Below, piece after piece: positions 43,910 through 55,770 of a stretch of 64,000 nucleotides of DNA. This DNA is from Polysphondylium violaceum. Taxonomy: Eukaryota; Evosea; Eumycetozoa; Dictyosteliales; Dictyosteliaceae. Position 1 is the stretch's first letter; each line of letters opens with the position of its first letter. Below the pieces are notes generated by a model, which saw only the letters and a list, made by a program, of their open reading frames with translations, was not told the DNA's origin and did no database searches. Made by a program: the position numbers and the translations under genes. The stretch is taken from positions 23,321 to 87,320 of the forward strand of contig AJWJ01000028.1 of the NCBI GenBank assembly GCA_000277445.1, read 5' to 3'.

Positions 43910-46900
43910 ATGAATTCCGATATTCAAAAAAACAACAATAGTAATAACACGAGTTTGCTAGATACCTATGATGACAATGACAATAATGATAGCGTTATTT
44001 TACATAATAGAGATGATCTAGTAGCAAAGTTTAGTAATACAGTTCAGCAAGAGGAACAAGAAGAAGAAGAGATCCCAAAGATTAGAGGAAATTATAATGA
44101 AGAAGACGATTACGATGAAGAGGAAGAGGATGATGAACAAGATGACGATGACTATGATTATGGTTATTCAGATTCAGATGATGAACAAGATACTAGTGTA
44201 CTAAATTATCATGTCAGTCAATCTGCTTTGGATGACGATGTATCACCTCTCTATGACAGAGATCAATATGATCAAAAATATAGTACAAATTCACAACCAC
44301 CTCTAGTTAGACAAATTAGTTTTAATCCTATAAAAGAGACATTTTCATTCAACAAAGCTAGATTTGAATCTGATCCAAATTCTTATTTCTCTGGTCATTA
44401 CAATTACGATTACGACGACGAAGAGGAAGAAGATGACGAAGACGAAGATTACACTAGAGAATTTAATAATAGTAGTAGCAACGATGAAGAGTACAATGAA
44501 GATCAAGAAGTAATTATTAAAAATAATCAAACGAGTTCAGATGACGACGACGATGGTTCATTTGATGAAGAGGATGATTTTGAAGAAAGAGAATTGGTTA
44601 ATCAACTAAGACAAAGTATTAGCGACGAAGAAGATGAAGAAGAGGGATTCAATAGTATGGAGGAGCATTCCGATATAGAGAATGAAAAACTTGATATTTC
44701 TACAGTAAGCAGCAATACAGGTGAGATGAATAATATTTATAATACATTCCAAAAACAACAGCCACATCTCATTCAAAAGCCAATCGACTCCCCTCCTCTT
44801 TCTCCTATAAAATCACCATTATCATCAGATGGCAATACTAATGCTAGTAATGGTCTGAGAAGTTTTGCCAATAGAGCAACTGTATTTGTACCAAGATATA
44901 TAAATAAACAACAACAACAGCAACAACAACAGCAAAAAGAGGAAACTGAAGAAGAGGAAGAGGAAGAAGAAGAAGAAGAAACTGAAGAAGAGGAAGAAGA
45001 GGAAATGAATCCAGAAGAAATAACTACTACAGAGGAGCTCAGTGGTAGTGATGTAGATAATCAAGAGATATTAAAGATAATTAATAATAGATCAACACTA
45101 GAGAATAGTTTAATGGAAACTAGAGCTAAAGCAGCACTTGAAAAAGACAAGTTGTATGAGTTCTTTGATAAGGCTCAAATAGATTTAAGAAAATGTATGG
45201 ATGACGTATCAACCTATTTTAATTTAGACCTTGGCGATGATATATCAATTCCTCCCACACTCGCAAATCTAAGTCTTCTTCGTAATGATAGTGAAGTATC
45301 AGATTCATTAATTCTTTTGGAAAATAAGATTAATGAAATTGAAGAGTCTATAGATAAACCTTCAAAATCAAAAGGAGGAAAAGGAAAATCTCCTTCAAAA
45401 GTTAAAGTTCATTCTTTACTTCATGATTTTATTCATTTGGTAAGTTTCATTAATACTGTATTGTGATTTAAATATCCATACTTATCTAATATATCTCTAT
45501 CATTAGAAACAACAAATTGAAAAAGAAAATTCCGAAAAGATCAATAGAGATAATGAACTGAGAGATATTACTCATCATTTATTGACTATGGCATCTCAAT
45601 TATCAAAAGCTGTAGCTCATAAAATGAGTATGGAGAATAGTCCAATCATGAATAATAAAAATAATAATAATAATAGTAGCAATAGTAATAATAGTACAGC
45701 ATCTACAAATGTTTCATCAGAATTAATATCATCACCAATAACATCATCTTTTACTACCACCTCTATTGATATACCAAATAATAACAATAGACTAAATCAT
45801 CCATCCATAGAATTATTATCATCAACATCATCATTTTCACCATCTAGTTCACCTTCTTCATCGACAATGGAAAAGGAGATTGAATTTTATAGATTCCAAA
45901 TTAAAAACCTAGAAGAAAGACTAAGTAAATGGAAGTTTGATAATGAAATGTTACACTTGGAAATACTTAATGACAAGCAAAGCAATACAAAGGAAATGTC
46001 AAATCTTGTGGAAAAGATGAAGAAAATTGAAATGGAGCGTGATGAAATATCTAAAAAGAACATGGATCTCTTGGAATCTATTGGCGAGCTGGAAGTACGT
46101 GAAACAGTAATGACCAATAGAATGCAAATCTATAGAAACGATAATGAAGCCTTGTCAAGAAATGTAATTGAATTACAAATCGATAGAAATAGTATCACTG
46201 AAAAGTTCAATCAACTAATATTGGAAATTCGTGAAATGGGTGAAAATACAATCAGCAATCTAAAAGATGTAATCAATCAATTGGTTTTCGAAAGAGAAGA
46301 ACTGGAATCGTCGGTGTTTGAAGCTCAATCTGTGAGAGATACCCTCATTAAAGAATTGAATCAAGTGACAACTATGGCATCCAATAGTGAAGTAGAGAAA
46401 AAGATTATCAATGATAAATTGAAATCATCTGAAGAATTTTCAAAAGGTCTTTTGCTATCTTGTCAAAATACATTTAAACAATTGGAGGAAACTGAAATCA
46501 AATGCAATCATTATAAGAATCAATTGTTAATAGTAAATAAGAGATTGGTTTGGACAGAGTCAGAGATTGATAGACTAACTAAAGAAATGGATAGTTTATC
46601 AAAATTAAATTCACGTTATCAACAACAACAACAATTTGAAGATTCATTAAATACAGATTATAGCAATAGTAATAACAATACCAACGCCACTATGGATTCC
46701 AGTCATTTTGAAACTATAAAGAATGAGGCCATCAATATTAAAAATCTTTTAGACAATGAAAAGAATCAATTGGTTAAATTGGATTCAAATATCACGTTAA
46801 TCTTGGAAAAGGGTAAAGTTAATAGTTTTAAAACTCTTGAAACTCTTAAAGATTTTGTTATCAAGGAATTAAATATTACAAAATCTGATTTATCAAGTAA

Positions 46901-47987
46901 AATCTCTGAAATTGATTCATTGAAAAGCTCAATCGATAACAATGATTCCCTCGTTGATGGAGAAGTTGGTGATAGTGACAAACAAAAACAACTCCTTGAA
47001 GAAATGGAAATTCAAAAATCAAAATTGTTTGAAATGCAACAAAAGATACTTAAAATGGAGAGCAAGATGTCACAAATCAATAGTGTTGATTCATCTTCTT
47101 GTAGTCCCAGTACAGATATCAGTAACAGTTATGATAGAAATCAAATTGCTCAACTCAAAAGACTTGAAAATAAGATTAGAAAAATTGAGGCTGGTATATC
47201 TGAAATTGTCGATTACAAATCTCAACCTCCTACACCAATTCTTACCACCACAACTATTACTACAACAACCACTCATCACACCTATACAAATAATAATATC
47301 ATCAATGATCAAAACAACAATCCATCCTCTGATTTTATATTAAATGGTACTACAAATGATGGTAATTATAGTACAAATTTAAAAGGAGAGATCATGACCC
47401 CATCAACCTCTTCAACAAATTTAGTTGATGATTATAATGAACAAAGTAGTGGTGGTAATATCTCTGTCTCTTTAAGTACCAAAGGTGAAGATTCTATTGG
47501 TTCAAATGAAACTCCAATGGGCAGTGATACAATGACAAATAATATTAATAGTAACGACAACAATGGCCAAGTATCTTTAATAATCAAATCAATTCTAACA
47601 AATTCTGTATCACTTTTTACCAAATCTACTTTATCAATTATGTATTATAAACTTTTTACCTCTCTTCAATCAACAACAACAGCAACTACCAATAATGAGC
47701 AGATTTTATCTATATTCAAATCAAGTTGTAAATTTGGTTTATTTGTAGCGGGTGGTTTTGGTTTATTTAAACTTTTATCAATGCCAAAGATCCTTCAACA
47801 AAAACAATCTAAACAAAATAATAACAATAATAGTAATATTAAAAAAGAATATATTATTAATGGTTTAGTTGGTGCATCAGTACTCGGTGGAATATTATTT
47901 TTAAAACAAAGAAATAGTAGTCCATTAATTCCTTTAGCTGGTGGACTTATTGGTATGGTTAACGGAATATTATTAGTTGAAGAATAA
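43910..47987 (+). CDS. Long coiled-coil protein with C-terminal membrane segments
   Basis: Exons 43910-45439 and 45507-47987 (67-nt GTAAGT/ATTAG intron, phase 0) give 1336 residues. The N-terminal third is acidic, with Asp/Glu/Tyr tracts and a Gln-Glu repeat. Two long coiled coils follow (about 570-800 and 870-1020), separated by Asn/Ser/Thr linkers. The last 120 residues carry three hydrophobic stretches: FGLFVAGGFGLFKLL, IINGLVGASVLGGILF and PLAGGLIGMVNGILL, ending VEE. This suits a cytosolic tether anchored in an organelle membrane by its C-terminus. Glycine-rich hydrophobic hairpins of this kind also occur in mitochondrial or lipid-droplet anchors. Family not recognised; the function is a guess from layout. 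Confidence 0.75.
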
Positions 47988-48076
47988 ACAAAAACAACCA
48001 ACAACAACAAATAAATAAATTATGATAGTAGTATATCTTTTTTTATTACTTTAAATCGATCTAGATCGATTTTAAA

Positions 48077-48983
48077 TTAACCTTCTTTGAAAAAAGTATT
48101 AAAATATTGGTTCCTTTTAATTAAAGTGGCAATCGATACACTGTGAATGATATTTAAAACCACCGAAGATAAAGATGATGGCGTATCGCGATTACCGCCA
48201 CTACAACTACTACAATCATAGAGAAGTGCTGGAAAAAGTATATATGATACGAGACAAAGATACACTATAATGCGATTTTTGTCATATGATTTAATGATTC
48301 TCGTTTTATGATTGGATTGTGTTTTGTGGTTTTTTTCAGCCAATAGTGCCATTAGATAAAGGAATAATGCAATTACAATGTATTTAAAGATATCCAAATT
48401 TGCTTCTATTCCCTGTAATGCAAAGCTCCAATTAAATGATTGACCATAGGTTCCAAATACAATTGGTTTTAGACGATAGGTCATCGATGAGAATAACGAC
48501 CATCCCAAACCGACGCAGATGATATGTATCGGTCCTCTGTTGTTTGAGATCTTAAACGCCCTCTCTAATGTTATCCATACACCAGCGATATCAATTATTA
48601 AAGATAAAATTGTAATAAATTCCTTTTGAAAAAATCTTAGTACCTTTGTCCACATGTGGTATCTGCTGTTTCTTTCTGCAACTTACTTTATTCAAAAACA
48701 AGATATCTATCAAAATTGGTATTTGTAATGAAGATAAAAATGAAAATGTTGAGTATAAAATAGTTTTAAATAGCTGCGTTATTGAGTTACCCAGAAATCC
48801 ATAGGTTATAATTGGTTTTGAATGATATTTGTTTCTATGATAGGGAGTGAAAAGAATAAACTTGTTAGACTAAAATTTGTATAGGAATTTAATATAAATA
48901 CAATACAAGTCTGAAGAATAATATATGACATGGTATGGTCCAAATGTTAGTAATAGACAACTAGTTAAATATAATAATGCCAT
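48077..48983 (-). CDS. tmem147: TMEM147 (BOS complex of the multipass translocon)
   Basis: Three exons: 48907-48983, then from 48834 down, then to 48077. Exon 1 reads MALLYLTSCLLLTFGPYHV, matching the TMEM147 start. A 72-nt intron (48835-48906) leads to NKYHSKPIITYGFL and QLFKTILYSTFSF, which matches the second membrane helix. The last exon holds FFQKEFITILSLIIDIAGVW, VGLGWSLFSSMTYRLKPI, FNWSFALQGIEANL and later helices. The second intron is uncertain: GTAAGT at 48686 with acceptor AAAG at 48644 gives 43 nt and a 263-residue protein; a weak donor at 48699 with acceptor at 48636 gives 256 residues. TMEM147 with nicalin and NOMO forms the BOS complex, which helps insert multi-pass proteins in the ER. 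The long loop before the last helices (KNHKTQSNHKTR) is unusual. Confidence 0.75.
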
Positions 48984-49643
48984 ATGTAAAAATGTAGTGT
49001 GTTCAATGAGCTATTTTTATTTTTTTATTCATTTTATATTCTTCCCCCAATACACACTGATTTTGAACTTAAATTTTAATAAAATAAAAAACAAAATCTA
49101 AAAATTTATTGATAGGGTTATGAAAAAATAAATCCAAATATTTATTATTTAGAAAAAGATTTTTTTAAAAAAAATAAAGATTGGTTTTAAAAAGGTCTTG
49201 TTTCAGATCTTGCTCGGATTAAAAACAAAAAATAATTATGGGCATCAATGTAGGTAATTATGACGCTTATGAGAAAATATGATATCATTCATATAGGTAC
49301 CTATGGCCAAATTCAGGAAAAACTTTTATTATGAAACATCAGTAGGAAAGGATTGTAATACTTTCAGGCAAATTCAACTTTGACAGATCCACATTAATTC
49401 TACAAACTCTCTCTTCAAGGGTGATGTGTTTAAATATGAAATGAATAATAGTATCCGTATACCGCCACTGAGATTTTACCCAATGATACTTTAAATTTCA
49501 ATGGATTTACATAAATACATATCATAGAATTAATATATTCGATGCAATAGATCGAAATATTGCATACAGAATTACTATTATAAAAAAAGAACATTGTGTC
49601 TCCAATAGCCCAAAAAGTCTTAAAGGGTCTCTAAGTATTAAGT
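48984..49643. other. Intergenic with possible decayed coding DNA
   Basis: A/T runs at 49010-49200. From 49240 to 49560 the DNA is less AT-rich; its reverse strand reads short broken frames such as INVDLSKLNLPESITILSY, reminiscent of FNIP/LRR repeats. No intact gene. Confidence 0.35.
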
Positions 49644-50123
49644 TTAATATTTTATTGATTTAACTGTAGTATCTTTAATGTATAAAATGGCAGGAATACT
49701 ACCACCCTTTGAATATCCAAAGTGGAACACATCTCCTGGTTCTAAACATATGTCAGATAATGGTTTAATAATATTTTTTTGATAATCAAGTGTTACACCT
49801 TCAACTTTATCAATAATACCACCCAAAAGAATTTCTGCATCATTGATAAAAGTACCAATAACAATATCACTAAGTTGATTATGCCCAATATTGATAATAC
49901 TAACATTAACCATAAGATTTAATTCACCAGGGTTTTGTTGATCAAACCATCTATGAACAATCAATTGTTCAATTTTTACATCGGTAAATGGTAAAACACA
50001 CTTTTCAGAGTTGACACAAGTGCTCTTTTCTCTACATATATGGGAACCACATTGAAAAGTGTTTGAAGCTGAGATAACTGACAATGATAAAAAACAAACT
50101 ATAAGAATTGATAATGACTTCAT
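49644..50123 (-). CDS. Secreted CBM49-like (cellulose-binding) protein
   Basis: 159 residues, single exon, with signal peptide MKSLSILIVCFLSLSVISAS. A Cys-rich spacer (FQCGSHICREKSTCVNSEKC) is followed by one domain resembling CBM49: VKIEQLIVHRWFDQQ, LMVNVSIINIGHNQLSDIVI and CLEPGDVFHFGYSKGG. In dictyostelids, secreted CBM49 proteins bind cellulose in stalk and spore coats and often pair Cys-rich and CBM49 modules. The order of features fits, but the domain is divergent, so the assignment is moderate. A role in development is inference. Confidence 0.6.
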   Translation of the reverse strand: MKSLSILIVCFLSLSVISASNTFQCGSHICREKSTCVNSEKCVLPFTDVKIEQLIVHRWFDQQNPGELNLMVNVSIINIGHNQLSDIVIGTFINDAEILLGGIIDKVEGVTLDYQKNIIKPLSDICLEPGDVFHFGYSKGGSIPAILYIKDTTVKSIKY

Positions 50124-51056
50124 TGTTTTTTAAATTTATTTAAAGCATTAAAGTTTGTAATCATTTATAGTTGACTAAAAATAAAAAAATTGAAATAAAA
50201 ATTTCAACTTACAATAAATAAATAATTTCGTCAATTGTTACAATTACTAATAACATGACAATAATAGATTTACATTACCAATGGGTGTAATAGTAATGTA
50301 ATTCACATATCTTATTATTTGTATTATTTGAAAAATTTAAAAAAATCTACCACAAATCTCCAACACCACTATCTTTTGTAAAAAATCTTAATTTTTCAAA
50401 ATTAGTTTTTTAGTTTCTAGAAAGTATAATAATTTAAACATTTAACTAATATAGTATGTAAAAATAGAACTATATTTAATTGATTAAAAAATTTATACCA
50501 AGTGCAAGAAATTATTTGGTATGTCTTTAATCAACTAGTGTTTAATTTTTTTTCCAAATTAGAAGAGATAGAGTTCGGCGACAAGAGATAGAGTCTTGCA
50601 TGTCACCTCTATTAAAGAAACCACATTTAAAGCAGGATATTATGATGAACATATACTGGATGGAAACCAATCTAGTAAATGTCCATCGGTATCTTATATT
50701 GGTCACACATCCTCTGTGCTTTTTACCTTACCAATTCAAGTTCCAAGCCACATCACCGACTGATATTGGTTGAATCCCTCGCTCTTCGCAAACATCATGA
50801 TTGATATATGAAAAATAATTCGGGATTGGGAGTGATAAAAAAAAACTAAATTACCATTTATAATTCTTTTCAATTTCTCGCAAGATTGATTAAATTAAGA
50901 CCAGAATTTAGTTGGATATCTCACACCATGAAATTAAAACCATGATGATTGTATTCGTCCAACAAATCAAAACAAAAAGTAAAAAAAAAAAAAATCACAA
51001 ATTCAAAAAAAAAAGAGAAATCGTCGTCTTTTTCGTGCATACTGTAATAATATAAA
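50124..51056. other. Gene-poor region with pseudogene fragment
   Basis: AT-rich apart from 50565-50790, where a decayed exon is visible (separate entry). The run 50975-51020 is A-rich and leads into the GNAT start. Confidence 0.45.
50572..50763 (+). pseudogene. Decayed exon of an unknown gene
   Basis: A 63-codon open frame without ATG, with coding-like composition, contains KAGYYDEHILDG and CPSVSYIGHTSSVLF and ends at TGA; after that stop the same frame stays coding-like (YWLNPSLFANIMI). Just upstream lies an intron-like GTATGT...AAATTAG of about 44 nt (50519-50562). CPSVSYIG.TSS resembles extracellular beta domains of dictyostelid surface proteins, but that is only an impression. Most likely a relic of a larger gene. 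Confidence 0.3.
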
Positions 51057-51708
51057 ATGGAGATGAATTTTAGCCCCCATCCAATATTGGAGACTGAAAG
51101 ATTAATTTTAAGAAACGTTAAAAGAGAGGATGCAGAAAATGTGTTTCTTCTTCGTTCAAATAAAGAGGCAATGAGATTTGTTCCAAGACCCATAGCACAA
51201 TCAGTGGCCGATGCTCATACACTCATAGACAACACTATAAAGATGGTAGAGTCTAATGAGGGTATCAACTTTGCCATCGTTGAGAAAAGTAATCCCGATA
51301 AATTAATAGGTTTAATTGGATTCCTTCGTACTAAAAAAGATCAATACAGAAGTGAGATTGGTTATATGGTAAGTAATAATTTACTGCATACAAAAAACAT
51401 TATTCTCATTGTTTTCTCAAATACAGTTACATCCAGATTATCATAGAAGAGGATATGTTTTGGAAGCTCTAAATCGTCTTGTTGAATATGGTTGGGACGG
51501 AATAGGATTTCATACAGTAGAGGCCATTGTTGATCCAATCAACGAGCCATCATGGAAGCTATTAGAAAAGGCTGGCTTTACTCTTGAAGGTGTTTTTAAA
51601 CAATCTTTTTTCTTTAAAGGTGAATTTTCCGATGGTAAATACTATTCAAAGATAAATCCAAATTCAATTAGCGATCCAAATTATTTTGATAAATTTAAAG
51701 ATAAATAA
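51057..51708 (+). CDS. GNAT N-acetyltransferase (RimJ/RimL type)
   Basis: Exons 51057-51368 and 51427-51708 (58-nt GTAAGT/ACAG intron, phase 0) give 197 residues. Start LETERLILRNVKREDAENVF and strand FAIVEKSNPDKLIGLIGF are typical of the RimJ-like branch. EIGYMLHPDYHRRGYVLEAL carries the acetyl-CoA pyrophosphate loop (RxxGY-type) across the splice site. VEAIVDPINEPSWKLLEKAGF and EGVFKQSFFFKGEFSDGKYY complete the fold. Such enzymes acetylate protein N-termini or small amines; the substrate here is unknown. It resembles bacterial family members, as do many eukaryotic GNATs, but intron and codon use are native. Confidence 0.85.
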
Positions 51709-51787
51709 ATTTAAAGATAAATAAATTTTATAGGCATTGTGCAATATCAATGATACAACAAGTATTTATAATATATTTTATTACTTA

Positions 51788-53606
51788 TTATTGTTGTTGA
51801 TGAAATTCTGGTCTAGGTTCAATTAATATATTATTATTAATTCTTAAAATCATTTGTGCAGCTCTTGATGAAAGTGTGAGAATGTTTGATAATAAAAATG
51901 ATGGTTCTTTCACATTTAGATCAGACAACATATCTACTATTGATCCAGTATCTAAATTTACACCCATCCATTGATTATTTGGTTGATTATGTATATTTAA
52001 AAGTTGCTTGATCAAGTCTAAAGAATCAAATCCAGCTAATTGTATAATTAAATGTTAGTCATCAATAATACCAATAGATTTAATATATATAGATAGATAC
52101 CATTTTGAATTAAAATCATAGGAATAGATTCCAAAGAATCAGCATATGCGTTTAAAGACAATTGTAATTTTAAATCTTTAACTCCATTTGCTTTTTCTTT
52201 TAGCTTTTTAGATATCTCCAGGTAGCCACATCCTCCACCACCAATGATAAATGGATTTCTAACTGTCGAAGATAAAACATTTAACATATCTTTAAATGAT
52301 CGAATACATTCTTGAATCATACTGTCTGTTGGTGCTCTTAATACTACTGTTGCTGCACAAGACAATTTGTCATTATTATCATTATTATTTTTATTTATTT
52401 GTAAATAAAACTTATCCCCTATAGAAATTGATTTAGCTTCACTATGATTGTCGTTGTTTTTACTATTATTATTATTTAAATGATTGATATTGAAATTTGA
52501 TATATCATATATCATCTTTATACCCAAACAGTGAGAAATTATTTCTAGCTCTCTTGAATCCTGAATACAAAAGTATAGGATGCCTTTTTCCTTAAACAAG
52601 TTTATCAAAATCAAAGGTATACTTGTATCTGATATAATAATATTCACATTTAATTTGAAAATTAATTCAAGCTTTGACAAATAGATTCTTTTTTCATTTT
52701 CTCTAAACTCTTGTTGTGTAGACGATGTGGATGTTGTTGATGATGATGATGAATAAATTATTTTTGTATTTTGAATTTCAGATTGAATTTGATCTAAATG
52801 AAGTTTACCTATAATAATAATAGGATCTTTAAATATTGTATTACCACTACTACTATTGCTGTGAGTATTATTATCAAAAGGTAATAAAACACCATCTATA
52901 AGGAATGAATCCAACATTGATTGACCTTGTATACCAATTACTCTAATCAAATCTTGCATTGGATTATCTTGAAGTTTCTTTATTGCTCCTACACCAATGT
53001 TGGAGAAATGATTTGAATATCTATTTAATATCTTTGATGAAATTGATGTTGAAGCTACATTATACAACTGATTTATAAACACATCATTCCTAAACATCTT
53101 TTTATATACATCTTTGCTATTACTATTACTATTATTTTGATCATAGCCAATAAAAAGAGGTATTTTTAAATCATCTATAATCTTTAAACTATAATCTAAT
53201 GCTAATTGATATCCCTATGAATTATTGATCCAATGGTTAGTATAATGATGGTAATCAATCAAAACACATCACTTACTTTAATGATATGATTCGGATGCGT
53301 GTTGAGTAAAATATATTTCAAAGCATTGGTTAATAGTAGACAAGCCAATAGTACAACACTGGTTGTTCCATCGCCTATCGTTTCGTCTTGACTTTTAGCT
53401 ATACCTATCAATAGTCTAGTGGCAGGATGTTTAATATCGAGATACTGTAATATCGTTGCACCATCATTTGACGACAAATAATTGCCGTCACTATCCACAA
53501 TCAACTTATCTCTTCCATACGGTCCCAGGGTGGTCTTTAAGCAATAGAATAAACTTTGACATGCCTCTACATTTGCTTTAATCGTCTCAATCGTAGTGGT
53601 GGACAT
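51788..53606 (-). CDS. Divergent CCT/TCP-1-like chaperonin (eta-like)
   Basis: Exons 53277-53606, 52101-53214 and 51788-52035 (introns 62 and 65 nt) give 563 residues, normal for a CCT subunit. ATP-site motifs remain: TTLGPYGRDKLIVD, SNDGATILQYLDI, HPATRLL and IGDGTTSVV. GYQLALDYSLKII across the first splice and AGFDSLDLIKQLL across the second match CCT eta. The end WMGVNLDTGSIVDML parallels the eta segment WYGVDINNEDI. The apical and intermediate parts are strongly diverged and hold Asn/Ser insertions. The GAGA-type loop reads IIGGGGCGYLEISKKL. Eight conventional CCT subunits are slow-evolving, so this looks like an extra or fast-evolving paralogue rather than the core eta subunit. Its place in a ring is unknown. 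Confidence 0.8.
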
Positions 53607-53752
53607 CGCAATTGCGAATGAGAAAAAAACAAAAAAAAAAAAAAAGTGATGCCTTTTTATTCATAGGAAGAAAGAATAGCACCAACTTATCTTACACTTT
53701 TCTAAAATTAGTTGTTTACTCATACTACTTTTATTGTTTTTTATTACTGCCA

Positions 53753-55423
53753 CTAAGCAGATTTCTTATTTGAAACAATTTTGGTTGTTGATGAGGGAAC
53801 ATTTGATTTATACAATGAGACAATTAATAATAAATTGAAAAAGAATAAAATAAATGAACTAAAGTTTGATGATGGATAAACATTCCAACTAAATTCTGTC
53901 ATTACAAATACAATTAATCTATTAAATATATCGGGTAAATAAGGTTAGTATATTTAGTGTGTTAATAAGATTACAAAACAACAACACATACTTTATAGGA
54001 TTTGGTAAATTTGAAATCCATAAAAGGTAAGGAAGTGAATGGAAATACCATAAATAGAATTGATAGTGTAATGATCTAGAGAATGTAATACCAATTAAAT
54101 TTCCAGTAAACATAACAGTGAGAATAAAATTGGTTGATAGTAATGCTGGATTCTTGTTTGCATTTCCTCTTTGAATGCATTTAACGATACCGCCATCTTT
54201 TCTAAATTTATATAAAACAAATGTAGCAATTGCCCAAAATGGTACAGATATAATTAGTATGTGTTTGAAGATTACCTAAAAAGGATAAAAACTTACTTGC
54301 ACCATTTGGTGAAAATGAAGAGACACAGGAATGCTAAATGAAGGGACAAGAGGCCGAGTGCCCAGGGCTTGGAGAGGAAAATATCCTCGGGTACAAATCT
54401 CCAGTTCACGGTCCATTTGTACATGAATTGACGAGAGAATTCAAACGATCGGATGAGGTAGTTGGCCACGTTCTCTTGGAGAAATGGGACGGCGACGAGG
54501 ACTTGGACAGCGGCGCATATCATCAGCTTGGGGATGGTTCTGAGGATGCCAAAGGTCATCAACAGCAACAATAAGAGAGATGGGGCAAATAAGAGTAGAT
54601 TCATCTTTACCGACACTGCCAAACTGAAAAACAAACAGCCAAAGGACCAACGATGACGAATAAACAGGTAGAGCGACACGTAAAACAACAGCATCGAGAT
54701 GGTGTCGTTAAAGAGTCTGAGAGCGAAGATCGAGTGAATACGTTTGGAAACACACAAAAATACAATCAAAAACGATGGGATTTGTTTAAAGAGTGCAGGG
54801 TGTGCTTGTGACTCGTACACTGATCTCTTGTAGATGGCAAACACAATAGCAGTCACCAATATATACAGTCCAGCAAAGATATACTGTGCTCTCAAAATAT
54901 CCTTACCTTGATTGGTCAATTGATACAATATCGAATAGACATAGATAAATCCAGCAGGATACACCACAGGGCCTGTACTACCCTCTAATTTCCCATAATC
55001 TCTTTCTCCATTGACAAACAACTCAATTTGTTGCATATAAGTACTCCAATCAATTTCAGTATCTTTTTATTATTATTGTTGCAGTAGTATTATTATTAGA
55101 TGTAAGTATAGTGTATTACTTCATGGAAGATATAGATAGGATAAGATAGGATGTGATAGATAAGATATATCTATCACATGAGATATATACAGAGTAATCA
55201 ATATGCTATACATACAAGATACATTGTCGATGATCAATTTATTTAAAATAAATTCAAATGCTAATAATAGCAATGCAATATAAATAAAATTATCAGATTT
55301 GCTGATCAAGGATACAAAGCTTTTACTTGATTTGTAAAGAAATCCAATACTACCACTCCCAACGTTATCATTTTTCACCCTATTACCAGGTTTGGTAAAC
55401 GATTGATTTGTAATATTAGTCAT
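53753..55423 (-). CDS. alg3: ALG3 alpha-1,3-mannosyltransferase
   Basis: Four exons (55216-55423, 54297-55062, 53992-54201, 53753-53918; introns 153, 95 and 73 nt) give 449 residues. All junctions keep frame: VS|YTEIDW, KWC|KKDGG and [15 protein letters not shown]. Family landmarks: [99 protein letters not shown] and [13 protein letters not shown]3 adds the first Dol-P-Man-derived mannose to Man5GlcNAc2-PP-dolichol in the ER lumen. The large second exon is clearly richer in G and C than the other exons. An apparent 21-nt intron at the end of exon 2 was rejected; the acceptor at 54202 gives the right frame. Confidence 0.93.
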
Positions 55424-55770
55424 TTTGGGGTGAAGGTGGAAAAAAAAAAAAAAAAAAAAAAAAAAACAACTCCACACCCCAATGTCTGTTGGCAAATTAA
55501 ATTAAAAAAAATTAACAAATAACACACATGTTCATTTTTTTACACTTTTACCACATTTTCTACACAAGTCTTCCTATTATTTTAGGTGGTGACTGACTGA
55601 CTGACACATTTACATATTAATATTAATTTCTAGTATGTGTATATAAATAGAAGTAGTTCTGCACACCACCCTCATATACATATACACTATAATCTTTGAC
55701 TCACTCGCTACTACCAACCAAATTTAATTTTAAACACCCTCTACGTATACCTATTCTCTCACTATTAAAA
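55424..55770. promoter_or_regulatory. Divergent promoter between alg3 and the cyclase gene
   Basis: 347 bp shared by two genes facing apart. It holds a 26-base poly-A run (55441-55466), a TGAC tandem repeat (55590-55605) and a TATATAAATAG box at about 55641-55651, which probably serves the cyclase gene. Confidence 0.5.

Noticed and set aside
43910-45439. Acidic and Gln-rich tracts as possible sequencing artefacts
   Set aside because: The frame stays open through all of them and splices cleanly to the second exon, so they are normal dictyostelid low-complexity coding repeats.
49225-49250. TGCCCATAA on the minus strand, resembling the DUSE promoter of dictyostelid small RNAs
   Set aside because: Only the core matches, and I see no conserved class I RNA motif or stem downstream.
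54276-54296. A 21-nt GTAAGT...TTTTAG that would be an extremely short intron in alg3
   Set aside because: It puts the next exon out of frame; the acceptor at 54202 restores the frame and the family sequence.
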